From NCBI GenBank assembly GCA_022360275.1, contig JAKSDC010000190.1:1-59484 (forward strand): DNA of 59,484 bases, given 5' to 3'. The notes beneath the pieces were generated by a model. The model had not been told where the DNA came from and made no database searches. It worked only from the letters and a program-made list of their open reading frames with translations. This DNA comes from Chlorobiales bacterium (lineage in GTDB: Bacteria; Bacteroidota; Chlorobiia; Chlorobiales; Chlorobiaceae). A program made the translations under genes and the position numbers. This document shows positions 52,823 through 59,484 of this stretch, piece by piece. Within the stretch, counting starts at the first letter, position 1. Each line of letters starts with the position of its first letter.

Positions 52823-54280
52823 TTAGAGCCCGTTGATGAGCGTTGCAGTTTCGGAGAGGGAAAGCAATCCGACGATATTTGTACCATGGTTGGGCTCGAT
52901 ATGAATATCGCCCTGATAACCATGATTCTTCTGCAGCGCCTTTTCCAGAGCCTCTATTTTACCCAACAGGCTATAGGCGGCTGACTGTGGGGTGGAACAG
53001 GATACCGGAGGATTGTCTTCACCATGTGAATAATACCCTTTGTGGGTGAAGGATTTATCCGGGTAACCGTGCCAGTGCGTCATGGATGCTCCTGTTCTGG
53101 CCAGCATTTCCGGAAATTGCCAGGATGGCCTGATTTTTTGAAGGATGCTGGCAATGAATGCGTTGCCGAGCGCATGGGCCAGAATGGTCAGGGTGTCGAA
53201 CGAGGGTTTTGATACGGTGGAATCAGGGAGACCGCGGGGGGTCAAAAGTGTTATGGTTCCCTTGTCCAGGCTAAGTCCCACTAGGTCTGTCTCGGGGTCA
53301 AGGCTGGTTTTTTTACATCCGGAACGGGTGGTGATGACGCTTACGGGGACCGGTTCGACAAGAAACCATTCGTTCATCAGCAGAACCGGTACATAGTGTT
53401 TATTTTCAACGGATAACAGCGGTGTGTTCCTGAGTTCCGGTTCGCTTGGGAAGCAGCCGGATTCTTTCAGCAGCAATGCACGGGGTGCCGAAACCGGCTG
53501 CTGGCGGGCAAAAAATCCGTAACTCATGCCGCTGCGCTGATCGAGATAGCGCGCGACGATCTTCCTGTAAAGCGGACTTCTGTATGCCAGAGTTTCCCGT
53601 GACGTATGAGTAAGAAGAAAAGGATTCGAACTCCATAAACGGCTGCATGCTGTAAAATCGTTTACGATTTCCTTTAAACCCGCTGCCAATGTGCCGGGTT
53701 TGTGGTCGAGGTCGGAAGATTTCGGAGGAACGACCTGAGCGGTCAGTTTTGGCACGAGGGTTTTCAATACATCGGAAGGAAGAGGACATGAGCCTTCAAA
53801 GCGTACAACGCCGCCGTTCATCGTGCAGATGGTCCAACTGTCTCCTGTTACGTAGATGCTGAGATGAACCATGTCCCATGCAAGCTTTCCGACAATCTTG
53901 TCCAGTTTTTCCTGGGGTGAAGATGCTGCCGTCAACGGCGGCTGTTCGTCATGGACCCCGACAATGATATTATTGTAAAGCGTGGACACGCGGTTGATGG
54001 CAAGCAACTCATCACTGAAAGCGCCCGGAGCAATAATGACAATGCCCGGCTTGAACATGCCGTCAGGTCGGCAGGCTTCCCGTTCATCGAGCACCTGTAT
54101 ACCGAGCACCTTGCAAGCATTCATGAGCGAAGAGATAAAGCATTGGAGCCGCGGTGTATTGTCAATGACAGATACAAACGTTACCATAAGTTTGGCGCGC
54201 ATGTCGGCAGTTGCAAGGGGTGTTGTGGGAGATATGCCGAGCAGATGGTCAAGCGAGGCAAGAGAGATGCTGTTACTCAT
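52823..54280 (-). CDS. Conserved-looking protein of unknown function, 485 aa
   Basis: No family was recognised. From ATG 54280 the product is soluble with no signal peptide. The N-terminal half (about 25-110) holds alternating strands such as MVTFVSVIDNTPRL and PGIVIIAPGAF; the C-terminal half has HALGNAFIASILQKI and a His-rich stretch THWHGYPDKSFTHKGYYSHG. It starts 26 nt after nadK and ends the pyrE-tyrA-nadK run, so it is likely cotranscribed. The frame opens at 54364, which would overlap nadK; 54280 is preferred. Confidence 0.7.
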   Translation of the reverse strand: MSNSISLASLDHLLGISPTTPLATADMRAKLMVTFVSVIDNTPRLQCFISSLMNACKVLGIQVLDEREACRPDGMFKPGIVIIAPGAFSDELLAINRVSTLYNNIIVGVHDEQPPLTAASSPQEKLDKIVGKLAWDMVHLSIYVTGDSWTICTMNGGVVRFEGSCPLPSDVLKTLVPKLTAQVVPPKSSDLDHKPGTLAAGLKEIVNDFTACSRLWSSNPFLLTHTSRETLAYRSPLYRKIVARYLDQRSGMSYGFFARQQPVSAPRALLLKESGCFPSEPELRNTPLLSVENKHYVPVLLMNEWFLVEPVPVSVITTRSGCKKTSLDPETDLVGLSLDKGTITLLTPRGLPDSTVSKPSFDTLTILAHALGNAFIASILQKIRPSWQFPEMLARTGASMTHWHGYPDKSFTHKGYYSHGEDNPPVSCSTPQSAAYSLLGKIEALEKALQKNHGYQGDIHIEPNHGTNIVGLLSLSETATLINGL

Positions 54281-54306
54281 GAAAATCCGGATGGTAGACG
54301 GGATTG

Positions 54307-55164
54307 TTAGGTTCCCGGCTTGTGTTCGCGTCCCCAGAGCAGCTTGCTTCGAAGAATATCCCAATAATTTCTGTTTTCGTTGGCGACAAGGTTGATCATT
54401 TCTTCGGATTTCTTCACGGTGACGACTTCGCCCGGCATGAGCATTTTTCTGACATGGCCGTCGCAGTTGAGCGGAAACGCTCCATCCGGCGCATCGACGG
54501 AAACCTCGATAGTCTTGTCGTCACTGATCACAAGAGGTCTGACGGTGAGCATGTGCGGACAGATGGGCGTAATGACGAAAACATTGGATTTCGGTGCTAT
54601 CACAGGGCCTCCGGCGGAAAGAGAGTAACCGGTGGAGCCGGTAGAGGTGGCAATGATGATGCCGTCGGCACGGTAGGCGCTGAGTTGTTCCCCGTCAAGC
54701 TTGATAATAAACGCAGGGATTCTCGGATAAGCGCCTTTTTCCAGAACAACGTCGTTCAGCGCGGTGAACCGTTTGATATCGCTTCCGATGGGAACCTGTG
54801 CCTCAAGCTGTGTGCGATCATGAATGGCGTATGCTCCTTCAAGCACTTTTTCAATGGCTTTGTACACCTCTTCCCTGCTGAACTCTGCAAGGAAACCGAG
54901 ATGCCCGACATTGATGCCGATGACCGGTTTCGTGACAGAATAGTGAGAGGTAAAGAGCAGTGTCCCGTCACCTCCGAGAGAGACGAAGACATCGCATAGC
55001 TTGTTGAGATCTTCAATTTCAGCAGCTTTGCCGATGCCGAGTTTTGCTGCCGATGCGGCGTCAAAGACATAATCGAGACTCCGCTCGTCGAGCCAAGCTA
55101 TGAGTTCCCTGGCAAGTGCAATCGCCTCATCGCGGTTTATGTTGACAACGATGGCGAATTTCAT
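54307..55164 (-). CDS. nadK: NAD kinase
   Basis: The 285-aa enzyme phosphorylates NAD to NADP. Hallmarks are VSLGGDGTLLFTSHY (GGDGT), GINVGHLGFLAEF, ALNDVVLEKG and ADGIIIATSTGSTGYSLSAGGPVI. The ATG overlaps the stop of tyrA by 4 nt, indicating coupling. The unknown 485-aa gene follows after 26 nt. It is one of two NAD-pathway genes in the window, with nadD. Confidence 0.95.
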   Translation of the reverse strand: MKFAIVVNINRDEAIALARELIAWLDERSLDYVFDAASAAKLGIGKAAEIEDLNKLCDVFVSLGGDGTLLFTSHYSVTKPVIGINVGHLGFLAEFSREEVYKAIEKVLEGAYAIHDRTQLEAQVPIGSDIKRFTALNDVVLEKGAYPRIPAFIIKLDGEQLSAYRADGIIIATSTGSTGYSLSAGGPVIAPKSNVFVITPICPHMLTVRPLVISDDKTIEVSVDAPDGAFPLNCDGHVRKMLMPGEVVTVKKSEEMINLVANENRNYWDILRSKLLWGREHKPGT

Positions 55165-56027
55165 GAGCTGCTTTTGTTTGTAAGTTTGCCGTAGAGCATG
55201 TTGGCTTTCTCAAACTGCATCCTGATCTTGTCTACGCGGTTGTTGCGGATATCATCAGCAAGCTGGTCGAGTTCTCTGCTGAAACCGTTGAGTTCTGATG
55301 CGATATTCTCCCGGTTTGTCGCTACGATATCCTGCCAGATATCCCAGGAACTGCCGGCAAGCCGTGTCAGAGATAAAAACCCCGGGCCGCTTTTGTCGAT
55401 GTTATTTTCACAATAGTTGACCAGGGCGGTTGAAAGCATCTGCGGCAAGTGGCTGATGGACGCAACGACCCTGTCATGTTCTTCCGGTGTCATGACGGCA
55501 ATTCTGCATCCGATCGATTGCAGGAGTTCAAGCAGATTGGCGGTGTCCGGGCGGGAAAGAGTCTCCCTGCCGGTACAGACTACGACTGTTTTTCCTGCAA
55601 GAAGCTCATCATGGCTTGCATGATAGCCTTGCTGTTCCCTTCCTGCGATAGGGTGCATGCCGACAAAGTCGAGTTCCAACTCGCCGGCCCGCTTTGCAAT
55701 AGCTGCTTTCGTGCTTGAAACATCACTGACAAGGGTGTGGCCGGGAACGTGTTTGCTGATTTCTTCAAGCAGTTTGATGTTGGTTTCCACAGGCGCGGCA
55801 AGTATGATGAGGTCGGTCTCGTATAGTTGCGCTTTATCGGTTTCGAAACGGTCGAGACCAAGCTCCTTTACATGTTCTATATCCTTCTGACTGAACGAGG
55901 GGTCGTAACCTTTGAACAGGATGCGCTGTTTTTCCGCAAGCGGTGATTTTTTCAGCGCTCTCAGAACGGATGCGCCTATCAGTCCGAGCCCGATGATCGA
56001 GATGCTGCTGATACAGGGTTTTTGCAT
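55161..56027 (-). CDS. tyrA: Prephenate dehydrogenase
   Basis: The 288-aa enzyme makes 4-hydroxyphenylpyruvate (or acts on arogenate) in tyrosine synthesis. The NAD site is in SIIGLGLIGASVLRAL; DVSSTKAAI, FVGMHPIAGREQQGYH and ISHLPQMLSTALVNY are TyrA motifs with the substrate His residues. No chorismate mutase or ACT domain is fused. ATG 56027 avoids overlap with pyrE and gives the usual short lead-in. nadK overlaps its stop. Confidence 0.93.
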   Translation of the reverse strand: MQKPCISSISIIGLGLIGASVLRALKKSPLAEKQRILFKGYDPSFSQKDIEHVKELGLDRFETDKAQLYETDLIILAAPVETNIKLLEEISKHVPGHTLVSDVSSTKAAIAKRAGELELDFVGMHPIAGREQQGYHASHDELLAGKTVVVCTGRETLSRPDTANLLELLQSIGCRIAVMTPEEHDRVVASISHLPQMLSTALVNYCENNIDKSGPGFLSLTRLAGSSWDIWQDIVATNRENIASELNGFSRELDQLADDIRNNRVDKIRMQFEKANMLYGKLTNKSSS

Positions 56028-56043
56028 GCCTGTCTTAGCTTTG

Positions 56044-56616
56044 TTAAAGAGTTCGGCTCCCCGGAGCGTCAAGCGGGAGGTTTTCTCTGCAAAGCGGACA
56101 ATTGTCCGGTTCGTAATTTTTCACTTCAAGAGTGAGCAGGGAAAACTGTTTTTCCGCAAGTTTTACCGTGCCGTTGCTGCGGTCAACCACCGAGCCGACA
56201 CCCAAAACCCCGGCTCCTGAACGGTTTGCAACTTCGATAACCTCGGCGACTGAACCGCCGGTGGTGATAACGTCCTCAACAACCAGCACTTTTTCATCAG
56301 GTGAGAGCGCAAAACCTCTTCTCAGAACCATCTTGCCGTCCTTTCTTTCGGCAAAAATTGTTTTCACTCCCAACTGGCGACCGACTTCCGTGCCGACAAC
56401 AATGCCTCCTACAGCTGGGGAGATGACGGTATTGATGTCCAGGCCGCTGAACGCCGATACAATGTTTTTGCAAATCTCGGTGAGGTATTCGGGGTACTGG
56501 AGCACTTTTGCGCATTGAAAATAGGTATTGCTGTGCAGGCCGGAAGTTAGCTTGAAATGTCCTTCAAGCAGCGCTCCGGAGGATCTGAATATATCGAGTA
56601 ATGCAGGTGCGACCAT
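56044..56616 (-). CDS. pyrE: Orotate phosphoribosyltransferase
   Basis: The 190-aa enzyme makes OMP from orotate and PRPP. It has GHFKLTSGLHSNTYFQCAK, VGTEVGRQLGVKTIFAERKDGKM and the PRPP loop VLVVEDVITTGGSV. ATG 56616 begins the conserved MVAPALLDIFRSSGALLEG; the frame opens at 56688. The C-terminus carries CPLCRENLPLDAPGS, a short CxxC extension found in long PyrE versions. tyrA follows after 16 nt. Confidence 0.94.
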   Translation of the reverse strand: MVAPALLDIFRSSGALLEGHFKLTSGLHSNTYFQCAKVLQYPEYLTEICKNIVSAFSGLDINTVISPAVGGIVVGTEVGRQLGVKTIFAERKDGKMVLRRGFALSPDEKVLVVEDVITTGGSVAEVIEVANRSGAGVLGVGSVVDRSNGTVKLAEKQFSLLTLEVKNYEPDNCPLCRENLPLDAPGSRTL

Positions 56617-56726
56617 GTTTGTATGCTTAAAATCAGCTGTTGGTAGCCGGGATGTCTTCGTTGCTTGAAAAAATACAAAATAACACAAGCCAAATCGAAA
56701 TGCTAAACGGATGTGCCCAAAATGGA

Positions 56727-57155
56727 TCAGCTTTTGCTTTCGAGATACCTTTGCAGCAGCAGGCAGGCGGCAGTGCAGTCGAGTCGTCCCTTTTGCCGTC
56801 TTTTTTTCCTGCTGAGGCCGGACTCGACAAGGAGTTTTGCAGCCTGTCTCGATGAGCTGTGTTCGTCCATCGTTTCAACAGGAACATCCGGAAAGGCTTT
56901 TACGAGTTCTCCGATGAACCGGTCAATTACCCCGGTCATACGGTTTTTTGTTCCGTCGCGGTTCAGGGGATAACCTACGATGATTTTTTCCACGGGATCG
57001 TTAATCATGAGAGACTGGAGAACTTCGCGGATTGTATCAGGCGAAAAGGTGCCGACAGGTTGAGCAAAGCTTCCCAAGGGGTCGCTTTTGGCAAGGCCCG
57101 CACGTTTTGTGCCATAGTCGATTGCAAGTATTCGTTTTGCTGCTGTTTTTTCCAC
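56727..57155 (-). CDS. ruvX: Putative pre-16S rRNA nuclease / Holliday junction resolvase YqgF
   Basis: The 142-aa product has the RNase-H-like fold of YqgF/RuvX: ILAIDYGTKRAGLAKSDPLG with the first catalytic Asp, IIVGYPLNRDGTKNRM, and VETMDEHSSSRQA with the last acidic residues. The family matures 16S rRNA 5' ends. It lies 110 bp upstream of pyrE on the same strand, so it may or may not share its transcript. Confidence 0.93.
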   Translation of the reverse strand: MEKTAAKRILAIDYGTKRAGLAKSDPLGSFAQPVGTFSPDTIREVLQSLMINDPVEKIIVGYPLNRDGTKNRMTGVIDRFIGELVKAFPDVPVETMDEHSSSRQAAKLLVESGLSRKKRRQKGRLDCTAACLLLQRYLESKS

Positions 57156-57447
57156 AGGAAAGATGCTGTCGGTTCGGCAAGCAAGGGTTGATTTCTTACC
57201 GTTAAAGTATCAAAAAAACATGTTCTTCCCGGAAAAGAGTAAAGTAAAGAAAAAAGAAAGAACGGTGTTTCAGAACCCCGAACAGTTTTTCAGGAATGCT
57301 AAAAAATCTTTGTTGCTGCTTTGGTTATAAGGGTTTGCAGTCTGCGGTTTATTTTCTATCTTCTCTCGCAAAATCCATGTAATAGTTTTTTTACAATGCC
57401 CCCTCTCCTCAGGGGTACCCTAACGAGAATAACTGGAGAAGCAGGCG

Positions 57448-58881
57448 ATGGCAAAGGTTGCGATCATTGGAGCCGGGTTCGCTGGACACACTGCGGCAAT
57501 GTATTTGGGAGATGCCATAGGCAAAGATCATGAGATAACGGTTATACACAAGTTTGATTATTTCGGCTTCGTACCTTCGTGGGTATGGCTGGGCATCGAT
57601 GCGGTTAAACCGGATGAAACCGTTTTCAAATTAAAACCGATTTACGACAGGTTCAATGTGAACTTTCTCCAGGGAAAGGTGACATCGGTTCATCCTGACG
57701 AAAATTACGTTGTGGTCGATCGGGCAAACGGAGGCGGCGAGGCGAGTGTTGAGTATGACTACCTCATTGTCGCCACCGGTGCTCATATGAACTATGCGGC
57801 GACCCCCGGTCTCGGACCTGATAAATACACAGAATCCATCTGCCATTTCGATACCGCCATCAAGGCGCGCGATGCTTATCTTGAATTAATCGAGAGAATG
57901 AAACGAGGGGAAAAACAGCGTCTGGTTATCGGAACGGGTCACCCTATGGCAGCCTGTCAGGGTGCGGCGTTTGAGTATATCACCAACATACATACCGATT
58001 TGACACAGCGCGGTCTCAGGGACAAGGCCGAGCTTGCCTATCTGACCAATGAGCCGGCAATCGGCGATTTCGGAGTTGGTGGCATTAACGTTGTCAAACG
58101 CGGAGGAAGAATTTCCCGCGGGGCAGATCTTATCGAGGATTTGATGGACGAGTTCGGGCTTGAAAAATCGGTCCGGCGTGGTGTGAAGGAGGTTGATGAG
58201 AAAAAAATCTACTGGGAGGATTTTGAAGGCAATTTCGGAGAAGACGAATACGATTTTGCAATGCTTATCCCGCAGTCACGAGGTGTAACGTTCCCGTTCT
58301 ATGACAAGAACGGAGAAAACATTTCCGCAAAAGTCACCAATCCGGGAGGATTTATTCTCGCCGACGGTATTTACGGACTGAGTTATGACGAGCTGGTGAG
58401 AACTCCGGATGCATGGCCGGCAAACTACCAGAACCCGCTCTATAAAAACATCTTTTCTGCAGGTATTGCGTTTGCGCCTCCAGGATCGATTTCCGTTCCG
58501 CATACCACGAAAAACGGAATGACCATCACTCCGGGAGCGCCGAGAACAGGTATGATTTCGGGGGTTATCGGACGAATTGTTGCGCTGAACATCGTCGATC
58601 TTATCAAGGGTAAACGCATGACCCACCGTGAACGCATGTCGCAGATGCTTGCGGTCTGTATAGCATCGAACGGTAAGTCATTCTGGAAAGGACAGGCAAC
58701 CGTGATGATCATCTATCCCGTTGTTCCTGACCATACCCGCTACGACAACAAGGAGGGCAGGGATCTTTTTGTTACAAGGGTTGAACGCGGACTGGCCGGT
58801 GCATGGTTGAAAGAGATGGTTGAAAAAACTTTCATGCACAAGTTCAGGGGCCGTATCGGCTGGCAATTCATTCCGGAATAA
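57448..58881 (+). CDS. sqr: Sulfide:quinone oxidoreductase-type flavoprotein
   Basis: The 477-aa product has an N-terminal FAD motif (VAIIGAGFAGHTAAMYL), DYLIVATGAHMNY, MAACQGAAFEY and a C-terminal membrane-associating region. Its only three cysteines, Cys132 (ESICHF), Cys170 (AACQG) and Cys404 (AVCIASNG), occupy the three catalytic positions of SQR, and the surrounding motifs match. SQR oxidises sulfide and passes electrons to the quinone pool, central to green sulfur bacteria. It looks like type V or VI rather than the main type IV; the exact class is uncertain. GGAG lies 9 nt before the ATG. Confidence 0.9.
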   Translation: MAKVAIIGAGFAGHTAAMYLGDAIGKDHEITVIHKFDYFGFVPSWVWLGIDAVKPDETVFKLKPIYDRFNVNFLQGKVTSVHPDENYVVVDRANGGGEASVEYDYLIVATGAHMNYAATPGLGPDKYTESICHFDTAIKARDAYLELIERMKRGEKQRLVIGTGHPMAACQGAAFEYITNIHTDLTQRGLRDKAELAYLTNEPAIGDFGVGGINVVKRGGRISRGADLIEDLMDEFGLEKSVRRGVKEVDEKKIYWEDFEGNFGEDEYDFAMLIPQSRGVTFPFYDKNGENISAKVTNPGGFILADGIYGLSYDELVRTPDAWPANYQNPLYKNIFSAGIAFAPPGSISVPHTTKNGMTITPGAPRTGMISGVIGRIVALNIVDLIKGKRMTHRERMSQMLAVCIASNGKSFWKGQATVMIIYPVVPDHTRYDNKEGRDLFVTRVERGLAGAWLKEMVEKTFMHKFRGRIGWQFIPE

Positions 58882-58919
58882 TCACAAGGATTTTAAACAC
58901 GTTAAACCCGAGGCAAACC

Positions 58920-59036
58920 ATGAGGCCATCAAAGTTCGACAGATTCCTGATGAAGAACAAGATATACCAGTTCTGGCGGTTCATTGTGCTGAATGTCAAA
59001 ATCCTCAAGGCGGTTGACCACAGCAAACGCGCCTGA
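58920..59036 (+). CDS. 38-aa small protein following sulfide:quinone reductase
   Basis: ATG at 58920 gives a 38-residue frame starting MRPSKFDRFLMKNK and ending VDHSKRA. GAGG lies 6 nt before the ATG, an optimal ribosome binding site. It begins 38 nt after the sqr stop and ends about 30 nt before a strong terminator, so it belongs to the sqr transcript. The peptide is very basic with one amphipathic/hydrophobic stretch (FWRFIVLNVKILKAV), suited to membrane-surface binding. No known family was recognised; a role with SQR is inference. Confidence 0.6.
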   Translation: MRPSKFDRFLMKNKIYQFWRFIVLNVKILKAVDHSKRA

Positions 59037-59067
59037 CCCGGAATCTCTCATCAGGTATAACAGCAGG

Positions 59068-59108
59068 AAAAGCGCATGAGGAAGCCAAAGCCCTTATGCG
59101 CTTTTTTT
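59068..59108 (+). terminator. Strong intrinsic terminator of the sqr transcript
   Basis: AAAGCGCAT at 59069-59077 pairs with ATGCGCTTT at 59095-59103, loop of 17 nt, and the stem runs into a T-tract up to 59108. It ends the sqr plus small-ORF unit. Confidence 0.8.
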
Positions 59109-59248
59109 AATTATTTCAAGGAAATCAGTCTCTATGCAGCTGAAAAATACCCTCTACCGGCCACATTCTCACCTCCAACATCAAGGCAATGATCACGGGC
59201 TGGGAAGAAGCTGACCCACTGAGCCGCCCAGCCAACAGGCTATCCGGC

Positions 59249-59484
59249 TTAATATTTTTTATTCACAAACAACTCGGGATTGACGCTCGTACCGTAGAGG
59301 TAGGTGCCCCAGTGGAGGTGGGGCCCGGTGGAGATGCCGGTGCTGCCGACGGTGCCTATGGTATCGCCTTTGTTTACCATATCCCCCTCCTCGACGCTGA
59401 TTGAATGCAGGTGCATGTAGATCGAAGTCAGGCCCTGGCCATGGTCGATGATGACGGTGTTGCCGTGCACATGAAACCGGTTGG
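59249..59484 (-). CDS. M23-family peptidase, C-terminal part only (runs off the right edge)
   Basis: The minus frame is open from the right edge to the stop at 59249 (about 77 residues). It contains the M23 core: NTVIIDHGQGLTSIYMHL, VNKGDTIGTVGSTGISTG and PHLHWGTYLYG, where HLHWG carries the second zinc-ligand His. LytM/M23 proteins cleave peptidoglycan cross-links, or act as amidase activators if zinc ligands are lost. The first HxxxD ligand is outside the window, so activity cannot be judged. Confidence 0.85.
   Translation of the reverse strand, partial: NRFHVHGNTVIIDHGQGLTSIYMHLHSISVEEGDMVNKGDTIGTVGSTGISTGPHLHWGTYLYGTSVNPELFVNKKY

Overview
The window reads as chromosome of a green sulfur bacterium (Chlorobiaceae) of middling GC, closest in feel to Chlorobium or Prosthecochloris. 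This is inferred from gene content, not from a search. The pointers are a sulfide:quinone reductase with all three redox cysteines, an AcnA-type aconitase suited to the reductive TCA cycle, a deoxyhypusine-synthase-like enzyme, a ClpB reduced to its second half, a FISUMP-domain lipoprotein-type protein typical of the FCB group, and KDO (LPS) synthesis genes. No rRNA, tRNA, CRISPR array, IS element or prophage was seen. One RNA gene, the SRP RNA, is present.

Layout. 0-0.9 kb: a hipBA-type toxin-antitoxin locus cut by the left edge, with repeated operator-like sites. 1.1-3.7 kb: periplasmic DsrE protein, DUF2892 membrane protein, BamD-like lipoprotein and nadD. 3.7-7.1 kb (minus): trpS-HAD phosphatase-argS. 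7.3-9.7 kb: SRP RNA, DHS-like protein, transaldolase, and a cysteine-less alkyltransferase-like protein. 9.7-14.2 kb: RlpA, alpha/beta hydrolase, alkaline phosphatase lipoprotein, DHOD-like protein. 14.2-16.7 kb: a small accessory patch with a PIN-toxin remnant, DUF169 and SRPBCC proteins and a secreted HExxH protein; the DUF169 part is visibly AT-rich. 17-28 kb: HIT protein, aconitase, feoAB, topA, cell-wall amidase, lysophospholipase-like hydrolase. 28.3-35.6 kb: birA-bioB-bioF-bioG-bioC-bioD-bioA, a complete biotin locus with a BirA operator, interrupted twice by dispersed repeat DNA. 35.9-40.5 kb: THUMP-like methyltransferase, FISUMP protein, and the minus-strand set NlpC/P60-prmA-ppx. 40.6-45 kb: lysC-purM-plsY-gpsA. 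45.2-48.2 kb (minus): half-ClpB, GH3 (NagZ-like), SixA. 48.4-52.7 kb: cyanophycin synthetase, kdsA and a kdsC homologue. 52.8-57.2 kb (minus): ruvX, pyrE, tyrA, nadK and an unknown 485-aa protein. 57.4-59.1 kb: sulfide:quinone reductase followed by an unlisted 38-aa ORF and a strong terminator. 59.2 kb to the end: an M23 peptidase cut by the right edge.

How the genes fit together. Most are housekeeping: cofactors (biotin, NAD, Fe(II) uptake), phospholipid precursors (gpsA and plsY), envelope building and turnover (BamD-like, RlpA, AmiC-like, NlpC, NagZ, M23, KDO), and autotrophic sulfur and carbon metabolism. The most unusual points are the stand-alone M-domain/NBD2 half of ClpB, a KdsC homologue whose catalytic Asp-x-Asp is replaced by Pro-Val-Glu, the 38-aa ORF behind sulfide:quinone reductase, an ArgRS with a non-canonical HIGH motif, and a Cys/His-rich 66-aa ORF divergent from birA across the BirA operator.
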